A model generated the notes under the pieces. The model was given only the letters and a program-made list of their open reading frames with translations. It was not told where the DNA came from and did not search any database. Both the position numbers and the translations under genes were made by a program. Of a stretch of 8,423 nt of DNA, positions 1-6,155 are shown one piece after another; position 1 is the stretch's first letter; each line of letters opens with the position of its first letter. Source of the DNA: CAZPRY01 sp964589175 (lineage in GTDB: Bacteria; Fidelibacterota; UBA2242). The stretch covers positions 1 through 8,423 of the forward strand of contig CAZPRY010000093.1 in assembly GCA_964589175.1 (NCBI GenBank), written 5' to 3'.

Positions 1-55
1 GTAAGTACTACAGGTAATCGATGGCTTCTTTTCGCCCAGATTACATTTCCTAAAT

Positions 56-79
56 TGTCTTGTCCTAAAATAGTTGACA
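56..79 (+). repeat. Left terminal inverted repeat of the IS3-family element
   Basis: This 24-nt end matches the reverse complement of 1301-1325 with one gap and a few mismatches. Shared blocks are TGTC, GTCCT, AAATA and GTTGACA. The orfB stop codon lies at 82-84, just inside the repeat. Confidence 0.85.
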
Positions 80-81
80 GT

Positions 82-909
82 TTATGCGGCCGCATAGACA
101 CTCTCCGGAGTTCGATAACCCAGCGCCATATGCAACCTGCTCTGATTATAGATCTTCACCGATTCTCGTACCAATTCCTTTGCTACTTCTTTCGACTGAA
201 GCATATCGCCCAGGCAAAACTCATCTTTGAGGATTCCGTTCACTCGCTCCGCCAATGCGTTCTCATAAACATGATCCTGTTCCGTCATACTGATTTTAAT
301 ACCATGTTTCTTCAGTAATTCAATGTACTCTTTGCAGCAATATTGAACACCGCGATCCGAATGATGGATTAATTTCGATGGGATTTTTGTCTGTCTCAGG
401 GCCATCTTCAAAGCACGCAGACTGCCGTCGATCGATAAACTACTGTTCAGATCGTATCCGACGATCTTGCGGGAATAATAATCGGTGATTAATGCTAAAT
501 ATTGGAATCCTTCCAGCGTGTGAATGTAGGTTATATCCGATACATACACCTGCCTTGGTCGATCGATTCGAATATCCCTGATCAGGTTCGGATAATATCG
601 GAACGGATGGCGCGAATCGGTCGTCCTGCTATATCGCTTTCGTCTTAGGACCAACATATGATGATCCCGCAATATCTCAAACAAACGATCTCGTCCAATA
701 TAGATGCCACTTTCCTGTAGCATAAAATGCAGCTTCCGCCCGCCAACTCTGGGTTGCTGATATCGAATTTGATGTACCTTAGCCAAAACCACTTCCTCTT
801 CCCGCTGACGTTGCTCTATCAAGCGTTTATGCTGATAATAACCCTGACGACTACAGCCAAACCAGGCACAAAGTTGAACTGTGCTGAATTGCTGCGTACG
901 ACGGGTCAT
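82..909 (-). CDS. IS3-family transposase OrfB (DDE integrase domain)
   Basis: This is the 275-residue catalytic half of an IS3-family transposase, which cuts and joins the element's ends. An HTH_21-like N-terminal region (about residues 10-80) precedes an rve-type integrase core. The catalytic triad is visible: D125 in YVSDITYI, D185 in HHSDRGVQY and E221 in ENALAERVNG. There are 35 residues between the second Asp and the Glu, and Lys228 sits seven residues after the Glu, as expected for IS3. The ATG at 909 overlaps the orfA stop (ATGA). Translation probably also occurs as an OrfAB fusion by -1 slippage, since the -1 frame stays open from the slippery site into this ORF. The frame itself shows no damage; the upstream orfA is interrupted. 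Confidence 0.95.
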   Translation of the reverse strand: MTRRTQQFSTVQLCAWFGCSRQGYYQHKRLIEQRQREEEVVLAKVHQIRYQQPRVGGRKLHFMLQESGIYIGRDRLFEILRDHHMLVLRRKRYSRTTDSRHPFRYYPNLIRDIRIDRPRQVYVSDITYIHTLEGFQYLALITDYYSRKIVGYDLNSSLSIDGSLRALKMALRQTKIPSKLIHHSDRGVQYCCKEYIELLKKHGIKISMTEQDHVYENALAERVNGILKDEFCLGDMLQSKEVAKELVRESVKIYNQSRLHMALGYRTPESVYAAA

Positions 910-1280
910 TGGTTTTCGTCCTTTCTCAATTCCTTCAAACCAGAGTTTTTTTTAATGGATATTCCATAGGTTTCTTCAGCTGCCTCTAGCAAACACTCCA
1001 GACAGAATTTGTCCAGATTCGACTTCGCTAACGCGGCCTCTAACTGGCGCTTCTCTGACTCTAACTTCCTGATCTTATCAACTTCATCCCGCTTCTATAC
1101 CATCACTACTTTCCCAATTAAATGATCCTTACCAAATTCTTTTATCCAGTTATATATTCCACCTAAACTAATCTCGTAAATCCGACTGGCTTCTGCAATA
1201 CTAAGTACACCGGATTCTATCTCTCCGATCACTTTTTGTTTAAACGCATTACTATAACGATACAATGTCCTGGTTGACAT
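906..1280 (-). pseudogene. IS3-family OrfA (HTH), interrupted by an in-frame TAG
   Basis: OrfA carries the helix-turn-helix that recognises the element's ends and the leucine-zipper-like region that multimerises the transposase. The frame runs 124 codons from ATG at 1280 (GAGGAG lies about 8 nt upstream) to the TGA at 906-908. Codons 1-61 encode the HTH, with VLSIAEASRIYEISLGGIYNWI near its centre in part (SIAEASRIYEISLGGIYNWI). Codon 62 is TAG (1095-1097). After it the same frame resumes with a typical OrfA tail: a coiled-coil-like RKLESEKRQLEAAL, then CLECLLEAAEETYGISIKKN. The continuity shows one nonsense change rather than a genuinely short gene. The original codon could have been GAG or CAG, but that is a guess. 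The 61-residue product would keep the HTH but lose the zipper. Confidence 0.88.
945..951 (-). promoter_or_regulatory. Programmed -1 frameshift site A_AAA_AAC of the IS3 element
   Basis: On the minus strand the heptamer A AAA AAC is in the correct zero-frame phase of orfA, inside an A8 run (946-953). Slipping back one base gives a frame reading LWFEGIEKGRKP and then the orfB start, with no stop between. This fits the family's known mechanism for making the OrfAB transposase. I did not identify a stimulatory hairpin. Confidence 0.75.
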
Positions 1281-1300
1281 ACCTTTTGCTCCTCTTGTGG

Positions 1301-1325
1301 TGTCAACCTATTTCAGGACGGGACA
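1301..1325 (-). repeat. Right terminal inverted repeat of the IS3-family element
   Basis: This 25-nt end pairs with 56-79. Read inward on the minus strand it ends in TTGACA (1301-1306), a perfect -35-like hexamer pointing toward orfA, although no convincing -10 follows at the right distance before the orfA start at 1280. The gene-side flank begins at 1326, and the TonB receptor stop is at 1331-1333. Confidence 0.85.
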
Positions 1326-1330
1326 CATAT

Positions 1331-3667
1331 TCAATTGTTCAGTGTCATGCTGATAATGAAATTTCGGCCCGGGCCATTGATGCCGGAACCGTGCTCACGG
1401 TAGTTCAGATCCAGGATATTCTCTATGGCGAGCCGGATGCCGAGCCTGTCCCGGAGGGGAAATCCGCCGCGCAGGTTCAGGGTGATCCAGCCCGGCGTGC
1501 CGCTTTCGGGAATGCGCGGATCGTCCCTATCGTCAGTGGAGAGACGGTCCTGATCTCCCGCGAATCGAACGTAGGCAGCAAGGTGATACTCGCCTTTCCG
1601 CCACTCTAAACCGGCCAATCCGAAGGTCGGGGGAATGCCTCCGACGGGTTCATCGCCTGTGGTGTTATGCCCGTAGGTGGTTGTTATGTTGCCGTAACAG
1701 GATAGGTTTCTGTACAGATCGATCTGCACAGAACCTTCTAAACCCCGGATGTACGCATCACCGATGTTCTGCTTGGATTTGACTTTATACATCGCGCCGT
1801 TAATATCGATCTCTCCGGAGCCGTTCCAGACGGCGTCGGCGCTTGTGATCAAGTCGGTGATGCGGGCATAGTAGGCCGATGCCGAGGAGCTGACTGATGC
1901 GGATTGGAGCTTAAACCCGATGTCGACACTCACCATCTTTTCAGGCGTGAGATCGGCGTTGGGTACTTCGTACGTATCGCCCTTGGATTCCCCCAGCTTG
2001 GCGAGGTCACTGAGGTTGGGCGCGCGGAAGGCCTGGCCGATGTTGGCGTCCAGGAAAAAGGTTTCAGTGATTTTTCGGACGATGCCCAGGCTTCCCGTCA
2101 GGGATTGGAAATCCAGATCGATGTTGCCGGGACCGGCATAGGTTTCCGTTTGATCGAGCGTGAAATTTGTGGCGAAACGACTGGCCCGTACTCCGGCAGT
2201 GGCCGTCCATGTGTTAGCGATGCGGATTTCGTCCTGGAAAAAGGCTCCGATGCTGGTATAGGTGGCGTTGTCGGGGTAGCGGCCGCGCTCATCGGCCTTC
2301 ACGGTCCCGTTACCGGCGATCGTGCGGCTGTTGCTCGATACGTCGTCGGTGTAGATGTCCACGCCATATGAGAGGCGGTGACGACGGAATTCGGAATCGA
2401 GCTGTAGGGCAAGGCCGAGGGTGCCGACCTTGTCGTGTTCCTTGGTTAGCGGATCGTCGGCCTTTTTTTGGGTCTCGCAGCCCTCCTCCTGGATGTGGTA
2501 CGAAACGGAAGCCCGGAGGGATGAGAAAAACTTATCTTTCGAGGTATTTTCATAGGTCATGTAGACGAGGTTACGGTTTTGGGGGGTATACACCCACCGG
2601 AAGTAGCCGTTGTTCTCGTATTTGTCGTACCGGGGCACGTTGATTCTTTTAGCCATCTGGTAGGCGATGATGAACCTCTGTTCGGGCTTCAGGCTGTAGA
2701 CGAGTTTGGTGTCGAGATCGTATGCGGAAAAGCCCGTGGGGCGCTGGATGCGTCCGTCGGTGGCATTCTCGAGTTCCGGGTGGCTGCTGTTGCCGCCGCG
2801 GCGGAGGTCGCCGTAATCCTTATAACTGAATCCGGTCAGCAGGGCCCAGCGGTGATTGTGCAGGGTGATGTCCGCCCGTGCGGTTTTCTCCTGATCGGCT
2901 GAGGCGTATTGGCTTCCGATACGGAAGTTCATGGCCGGACCGGCGTTGGTCAACGTCGGGATTTTGGTGATTGCGTTGACGGTGCCTCCCAGGGCGTCGC
3001 TGCCGTACAGCACTGATGTGGGTCCTCGTACGACTTCCAGCCTGTCCACAATGAAGTTGTCGACGGTGGTGAGGTACTGGTGGTTGCCCAGGCGGTAGGT
3101 TGAGTTGTTCAGGCGCACGCCGTCGACGAGTAACAGCACCTGATTGGAGCTAAGCCCCCGGATGATCGCGGAGCCGCCGCCGTGGCTCGTCTTCTGAATA
3201 AAGATGCCGGTTTCCTCGCGGAGGGCTTCGGCGGAGGTCTTGGCGTTGCGTTCCTCGATGCGCCATGCCGGGACGATGTTGACGGACCGGGATACGTCGA
3301 CGACACGCCTGTCGGAGCGGGTGGCCGTGACTACGACCTCGTGTATGGGGATGACGCGCCGTTCCAGCGTCACGGTTCCGAGATTAAGGGTGTCTTCACG
3401 AATCACGAGGTTCTCGATGTGCCGGGGCTTGAATGAGATGTGCTCGAACGCGACGGTGTACGTGCCCGGCTGAATTCCCTGGATAATGAATTGCCCGTCG
3501 GCGTCGGTGGCGTCGCCCCGGTTCGTACCGATCAGGATGACATTCAAGGCGGGGATGGGATTTCCCTCCGTGTCGTAGGCGAGTCCCTGGATGATCCCTG
3601 TCGATTGTGGCCATATCAGCTGTGAGAATAGAATAAGTAAGCAAAATGCGTGGAGGAGTTGTCTCAT
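1331..3667 (-). CDS. TonB-dependent outer-membrane receptor, heme/hemoglobin-receptor type
   Basis: This is an outer-membrane gated channel of 778 residues, energised by TonB-ExbBD. The chosen start gives a signal peptide (MRQLLHAFCLLILFSQLIW). A carboxypeptidase-regulatory-like domain follows at about 23-102, a TonB-box-like HEVVVTATR at 109-117, a plug at about 118-235 with VDGVRLNN, EVVRGPTSVLYGSDALGG, and then the beta-barrel. The NNSTYRLGNHQYLTTVD stretch and the ending ENILDLNYREHGSGINGPGR resemble hemoglobin/heme receptors; the substrate is inferred, not shown. The frame stays open to an ATG at 3796, but that adds 43 residues before the signal peptide, so the ATG at 3667 is preferred; it begins 4 nt after the stop of a small upstream ORF. 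The protein ends in ...MTLNN rather than the usual terminal aromatic residue. The gene is visibly richer in G+C than its neighbours. Confidence 0.93.
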   Translation of the reverse strand: MRQLLHAFCLLILFSQLIWPQSTGIIQGLAYDTEGNPIPALNVILIGTNRGDATDADGQFIIQGIQPGTYTVAFEHISFKPRHIENLVIREDTLNLGTVTLERRVIPIHEVVVTATRSDRRVVDVSRSVNIVPAWRIEERNAKTSAEALREETGIFIQKTSHGGGSAIIRGLSSNQVLLLVDGVRLNNSTYRLGNHQYLTTVDNFIVDRLEVVRGPTSVLYGSDALGGTVNAITKIPTLTNAGPAMNFRIGSQYASADQEKTARADITLHNHRWALLTGFSYKDYGDLRRGGNSSHPELENATDGRIQRPTGFSAYDLDTKLVYSLKPEQRFIIAYQMAKRINVPRYDKYENNGYFRWVYTPQNRNLVYMTYENTSKDKFFSSLRASVSYHIQEEGCETQKKADDPLTKEHDKVGTLGLALQLDSEFRRHRLSYGVDIYTDDVSSNSRTIAGNGTVKADERGRYPDNATYTSIGAFFQDEIRIANTWTATAGVRASRFATNFTLDQTETYAGPGNIDLDFQSLTGSLGIVRKITETFFLDANIGQAFRAPNLSDLAKLGESKGDTYEVPNADLTPEKMVSVDIGFKLQSASVSSSASAYYARITDLITSADAVWNGSGEIDINGAMYKVKSKQNIGDAYIRGLEGSVQIDLYRNLSCYGNITTTYGHNTTGDEPVGGIPPTFGLAGLEWRKGEYHLAAYVRFAGDQDRLSTDDRDDPRIPESGTPGWITLNLRGGFPLRDRLGIRLAIENILDLNYREHGSGINGPGRNFIISMTLNN

Positions 3668-3671
3668 GCGA

Positions 3672-3852
3672 TTAATTTTCCGTTTTTGATTCCCGAAGAA
3701 TTCCATATAAAAATATGTTACGAAATAGCTGTTCCTTTTTTCTTTTAAAGTACTCAGGATCTCTGATTTGTTTAACGGCCTCATCCGCTTCAACACGATT
3801 AAGGTGGTGTTTCAAGTAAAATATCTATAACATCCGGCACTTTATCAGACAT
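3672..3852 (-). pseudogene. Small frameshifted ORF upstream of the TonB receptor, unknown function
   Basis: An ATG at 3852 with AGGG about 7 nt upstream starts a reading frame MSDKVPDVIDIL that soon stops at 3799-3801. In a neighbouring frame, without interruption to TAA at 3672-3674, lies a 47-codon highly charged stretch beginning LKHHLNRVEADEAVKQ and including PEYFKRKKEQLFRN. Removing one base in the TTTT run near 3817-3824 joins the two into one protein of about 59 residues. The stop is 4 nt before the receptor's ATG, suggesting translational coupling. I do not recognise the family. Possible explanations are a decayed gene, a sequencing error in the T run, or real frameshifting; chance is not excluded because the region is short. 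Confidence 0.42.
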
Positions 3853-3871
3853 TTGATTACCCTAAATATTA

Positions 3872-3960
3872 TTCACATAACGACCTGCGCTTCAGCCGCC
3901 TGGACGTCCGCCGCGCAACGGCGGCTGGCGCGGCACGCGCGGATCGTGGGCTCAAGTGAA
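3872..3960. repeat. G+C-rich imperfect palindrome, about 89 bp
   Basis: The ends TTCAC (3872-3876) and GTGAA (3956-3960) are complementary, and the inner arms CAGCCGCC (3893-3900) and GGCGGCTG (3920-3927) pair perfectly. Shorter pairings such as CGA/TCG lie between them. The block is much richer in G+C than the AT-rich DNA around it and begins just downstream of the truncated HTH gene. No T-run follows on either strand, so it is not a standard terminator. It superficially resembles an integron attC site, but the paired core motifs RYYYAAC and GTTRRRY are not both present. It may be a mobile or REP-like palindromic repeat. Confidence 0.6.
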
Positions 3961-3976
3961 CCGCGTACCGTAATAA

Positions 3977-4102
3977 TTAGAGCGCCTTGCTATTTTTCAA
4001 CACGGAAATATTGACCATCGTGATGCCGACTTTCTCGGCAACCTCGGTAACGCTCATTTTCCGCTTCGTCAACATGACGTCGATGTTAATGATGATTGCC
4101 AT
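3977..4102 (-). pseudogene. Truncated YozG-like HTH (XRE/Cro-CI) regulator
   Basis: The 41-residue product starts MAIIINIDVMLTKRKMSVTE and continues AEKVGITMVNISVLKNSKAL. This matches, from memory of the family, the N-terminal part of the small Cro/CI-type regulators (about 65-75 residues) that usually follow DUF2975 genes. The Thr-Glu-Val-Ala-Glu helix and the following recognition helix are present. The conserved C-terminal part (KAIRFSTLEAICKALDC-like in relatives) is missing: the frame stops at 3977-3979, and the G+C-rich palindrome begins 16 bp further on. The ATG lies 10 nt after the DUF2975 stop with no clear Shine-Dalgarno. It could still bind DNA poorly or be a dead remnant. Confidence 0.72.
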
Positions 4103-4112
4103 GCTGGTCACG

Positions 4113-4586
4113 TTATACTGTTAAATCATTCCCGGATTTTATATCCACGGCATTTTGCAAAATCCGTTCAAACATCGCTGCTGCAGTGGCAATCACGATC
4201 GAGCCGAAGGTGATGAGGATGCCCATAAAAACCCCGCCTGCACGATCATCACTATTGCCCAATATAATAAATATTTCTCCTACCGCAACAAAACCAATGA
4301 TGGATATCGCACAATATTTTATAGTCCATAGAGCTTTTACGGCCGCATGCGAGAATACCTTGTTTTGTCCGGCATATCCCAACACCTTAAATGCTTGATA
4401 GAGCGCCACGAAAAACGGGATGGACGCTATATACGCATACGCAAGAAATGGATCTTTGAAGTAAATCTCAAAGAGCGTGGCATGTGTATTCCTGCCCTCG
4501 AGGTGAGGTTCCCAAAGTATAAGGGCAAGAGTGCCGATGCCGATGAGCACGATGACTACTTGAAGAAATATTGAGCTTCTTTTCAT
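4113..4586 (-). CDS. DUF2975 family integral membrane protein
   Basis: This 157-residue membrane protein has four likely transmembrane segments at about residues 5-25, 46-68, 88-110 and 118-138. The C-terminal FERILQNAVDIKSGNDLTV closely matches the hallmark end of DUF2975 proteins. Function is unknown; members are typically co-transcribed with a YozG-like HTH regulator, and the layout here agrees (the HTH gene starts 10 nt downstream), although that partner is truncated. An AGG/AAGG sequence lies a few bases before the ATG (TTTAAGGACCACCT). A copy of the 48-bp dispersed repeat lies 41 bp upstream of the start. The family assignment is firm; the biological role is not known. Confidence 0.9.
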   Translation of the reverse strand: MKRSSIFLQVVIVLIGIGTLALILWEPHLEGRNTHATLFEIYFKDPFLAYAYIASIPFFVALYQAFKVLGYAGQNKVFSHAAVKALWTIKYCAISIIGFVAVGEIFIILGNSDDRAGGVFMGILITFGSIVIATAAAMFERILQNAVDIKSGNDLTV

Positions 4587-4627
4587 AGGTGGTCCTTAAA
4601 TTCCTCTACCTTTCACTTGGCCATATA

Positions 4628-4675
4628 ACATATGCATGAACGACTCGGATAACTACGTATAGACAGCTTTTTCTG
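4628..4675 (-). repeat. 48-bp dispersed repeat, copy A
   Basis: Read on the minus strand, this copy matches 6156-6203 at roughly 38 of 48 positions without gaps. Shared blocks include AAAAGCT, TCTAT, TTATCCG, GTCG and TCATGCATA. It ends 41 bp before the DUF2975 ATG. Copy A also contains a small perfect inverted repeat, GACAG/CTGTC, around the CTTTTT stretch. The function is unknown. Confidence 0.7.
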
Positions 4676-4676
4676 T

Positions 4677-4706
4677 CGTATAAAATTTCTGATGGATTCT
4701 TTGCAA
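4677..4706 (-). promoter_or_regulatory. Candidate promoter for the DUF2975-HTH unit
   Basis: TTGCAA (4701-4706) and TATACG (4677-4682) are separated by 18 bp on the minus strand, each matching the sigma-70 consensus at four positions. Transcription would start inside repeat copy A, placing most of the repeat in the 5' leader. This is a weak match in AT-rich DNA. Confidence 0.25.
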
Positions 4707-4846
4707 CTCATTGTTAATCCAATTTTAGTCATAAGATGAAAGCAAGTCAATTGGAATATTTTCCGGATCGGATAAAATTTCTTTGCCCGATAAAGTTACG
4801 GAGAAACTCATGTTCCATCGAGTCGGGGTTCTCCTAAATGGAAATG

Positions 4847-4870
4847 AAAAACCCCGAAACGAATCCGGGG
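4847..4870 (-). terminator. Rho-independent terminator (minus strand)
   Basis: On the minus strand CCCCG pairs with CGGGG (arms at 4866-4870 and 4852-4856), extended by a G-T and an A-T pair over a five-base loop, and is followed at once by TTTTT (4847-4851). The nearest confident gene that would end here is the 37-residue Lys-rich protein, about 250 bp upstream, so the transcript would have a long untranslated tail or include an unrecognised gene. Confidence 0.7.
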
Positions 4871-5119
4871 CTGATGAACAGGGGAACCATGGATTGCTCG
4901 GGAAATTACTCCCAATAGTATCTTATCCAAAACTTATTTTTTCACTTTTACTATCGACAAGTTTTTCCAACAGGTCGGCAGTGAATAACGCCGGTAATCA
5001 AACGCGTCTGCTGATGACCCTTGAATGGGGACTGCCTGGCATCCATATCCTAAGTCCATTATCGGGAATCGAACTTTGCCGGGAATTGTGGTCTTCGCGT
5101 ATTTGAATCCTGCTACCCG

Positions 5120-5233
5120 TTACTGGATTCTTTTCGGTTCCTTATCTTCCTTCTTTTTTGCATCATGTTCCTGTTTCATCTTCTTCTGTTTCTGACTCTT
5201 GTCCTTATCCTTCTTGCCGCCTTTGTCTCCCAT
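5120..5233 (-). CDS. 37-residue Lys-rich small protein (MGDKGGKK type)
   Basis: The product begins MGDKGGKKDKDKSQKQKKMK and ends in EPKRIQ. Nearly half its residues are Lys, and most of the rest are polar or charged, so it should be soluble and largely disordered. AGGAAAGGA lies about 8-16 nt before the ATG, a strong ribosome-binding site. From memory, short conserved hypothetical proteins starting MGDKGGKKDK occur in many bacteria, usually followed by repeats of KSQKQK-like residues; this one fits the opening well. Function is unknown; nucleic-acid binding is a guess from charge. The gene is easy to miss because of its size, and the longer frame on the opposite strand (5165-5347) is probably its shadow. 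Confidence 0.75.
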   Translation of the reverse strand: MGDKGGKKDKDKSQKQKKMKQEHDAKKKEDKEPKRIQ

Positions 5234-5534
5234 TGGGTACATCCTTTCCTGCTATCATTCATTTCCCCGCCGCTAGGGGCGCTACGTCTTAAGTCATGGT
5301 TTTTCGTATCTTCATTGTCCTTTCGGCCAACTATACCTACATGCTAAAATAATCTTTTATAATGGACAACGGTCAAACATGAGCTGCACCGGTATAATTG
5401 CGTTTATCTTCCATTTTTCCGAAAATCTTTCCCAAAATCGCGGCGAATAAGCGTCACCTCAATGTAATGGTTAGCATTGCCTCCTATGGCTTATGGTCAT
5501 TTTTCAATAACATTGAGCAATCTAGCACTCATTA
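5234..5534. other. Intergenic region between the lipoprotein gene and the Lys-rich small protein
   Basis: Apart from the promoter candidate and G+C-rich leader block, I see no gene. An AGGAGG lies 2 nt before an ATG that opens only 7 codons (near 5462-5482), too short and too close to be convincing. Short frames containing GKIFGKMEDKRNYTG and EVTLIRRDFGKDFRK look coding-like but lack proper starts, and may be remnants. Confidence 0.45.
5349..5376 (-). promoter_or_regulatory. Candidate promoter for the Lys-rich small protein
   Basis: TTGACC (5371-5376) and GATTAT (5349-5354) are 16 bp apart on the minus strand. The predicted start near 5342 leaves a leader of about 110 nt that includes a G+C-rich block (GCGCCCCTAGCGGCGGGG) able to form a short stem. 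The evidence is a consensus match only. Confidence 0.3.
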
Positions 5535-6116
5535 TTATGAAATCCATAATAATAAATAAAATTTAAAAATCCACTGATTATTTTCCTTTTCAAAAACTGA
5601 TAAATAGGCTGTTGCATTTAATGGAGCCCTGTAATCCTGGGCATAAATAATTGCCTGTGAATTGTCAGAATTAAAACCCGCACAAGAAAAAGAAATAAGC
5701 CCATAAACAGCCGGGTCTGTTATCAGACCTGAATAATCTGAATAAAAATATACATCGGTTTTATTCGTTGGAGGAAGAGAATCCAGTTTGCATTTTTGGG
5801 GGGACAGTTCCAGGAAATTATCATAAGTATCTTCCCGAAGTGCAGGATACCGCTCTTTAATTTTTTCAAATTGGAAATGCTCCAATTCATAAGATTCAAC
5901 CGATTTTGTCGAGTCGTTTACCAGTATAATATCCTGATAAATTGATAGATCAAGCCCGTCCAATATTAATCCGTAAATAATGTATGCATCTATTGGAACT
6001 TCACAGGAACATATCTCATCTTCATTATTATCGAGCACTGCATTTTGATCTTTTTCACAATTTGTAAATAAAAAAACGGGGATCAATATTTCAGATACAA
6101 GTTTAAGTTTTTGCAT
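5535..6116 (-). CDS. Putative lipoprotein of unknown function
   Basis: This 193-residue protein starts with a short signal peptide whose hydrophobic core (ILIPVFLF) precedes Cys20. The sequence LFTNC resembles a lipobox, but Asn at -1 is unusual, so lipidation is likely rather than certain. An acidic, Asn-rich linker follows with a CSC at 36-38. The C-terminal part (AIIYAQDYRAPLNATAYLSV, then WIFKFYLLLWIS) resembles the ending of uncharacterised Bacteroidota lipoproteins that finish with a short Trp-Ile-Ser-like motif. AAGGGGA lies 8 nt before the ATG, a good ribosome-binding site. The second copy of the 48-bp repeat sits 39 bp upstream. It has no obvious partner gene, and I cannot assign a function. 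Confidence 0.8.
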   Translation of the reverse strand: MQKLKLVSEILIPVFLFTNCEKDQNAVLDNNEDEICSCEVPIDAYIIYGLILDGLDLSIYQDIILVNDSTKSVESYELEHFQFEKIKERYPALREDTYDNFLELSPQKCKLDSLPPTNKTDVYFYSDYSGLITDPAVYGLISFSCAGFNSDNSQAIIYAQDYRAPLNATAYLSVFEKENNQWIFKFYLLLWIS

Positions 6117-6155
6117 TTATTATCCCCTTGATTGGGAATTCATAAATTGCGGCCG

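Larger units (their letters stand above)
56..1325 (-). mobile_element. IS3-family insertion sequence, about 1270 bp
   Basis: The element is bounded by imperfect inverted repeats at 56-79 and 1301-1325, each starting TGTC and ending GTTGACA when read inward. Inside are two overlapping frames read leftward: orfA (906-1280) and orfB (82-909), with orfB in the -1 frame and the orfA TGA overlapping the orfB ATG. A run of eight A's provides an A_AAA_AAC slippery site, the classic IS3 arrangement for making an OrfAB fusion transposase. The length and layout are normal for the family. OrfA has an in-frame TAG at 1095-1097, so the copy is probably inactive unless that amber is suppressed. The bases next to the two ends (AAT on the left, CAT on the right) do not form an obvious target duplication. 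It sits 5 bp past the stop of the TonB receptor gene. Confidence 0.93.
4587..5119. other. 533-bp region with no convincing protein-coding gene
   Basis: It contains the first copy of the 48-bp repeat, a weak promoter candidate for the DUF2975 gene, and a rho-independent terminator at 4847-4870. Two minus-strand ORFs are too weak to call: a 28-codon frame at 4725-4811 (MSFSVTLSGKEILSDP...) and a 41-codon frame starting MDLGYGCQAVPIQG (about 4957-5082) that lies in the same frame as the Lys-rich small protein upstream of it. A 107-codon plus-strand frame (4783-5106) has no recognisable domain and runs across the terminator. Decayed gene remnants are possible. Confidence 0.5.

Noticed and set aside
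1904..3644. Several open frames of 60-155 codons inside the TonB receptor gene on both strands
   Set aside because: They are shadows produced by the high G+C and codon pattern of the receptor gene, with no recognisable domains or ribosome-binding sites.
3668..3796. 43-residue N-terminal extension of the TonB receptor starting at 3796
   Set aside because: It would place a charged segment before a good signal peptide, and the DNA is better explained by a small ORF in another frame that stops just before the receptor ATG. A faint likeness to the start of minimal nucleotidyltransferases was too weak to keep.
3872..3960. Integron attC site
   Set aside because: The palindrome is the right size, but the R'' and R' cores do not both fit (ACATAAC and GTTATGT are each imperfect and are the same site read on opposite strands), and no cassette series or integrase is visible.
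4783..5106. 107-codon plus-strand ORF
   Set aside because: It runs through a terminator on the other strand, has no recognisable domain, and is the only plus-strand gene candidate outside shadows.
5040..5110. tRNA-like T-loops (GTTCGATTCC on the minus strand and TTTGAATCC on the plus strand)
   Set aside because: The flanking bases do not pair as a T-stem, and no anticodon or acceptor arm can be built around them.
5165..5347. 60-codon hydrophobic plus-strand ORF
   Set aside because: Its Leu/Phe-rich sequence is what the Lys-rich minus-strand gene produces when read from the opposite strand.
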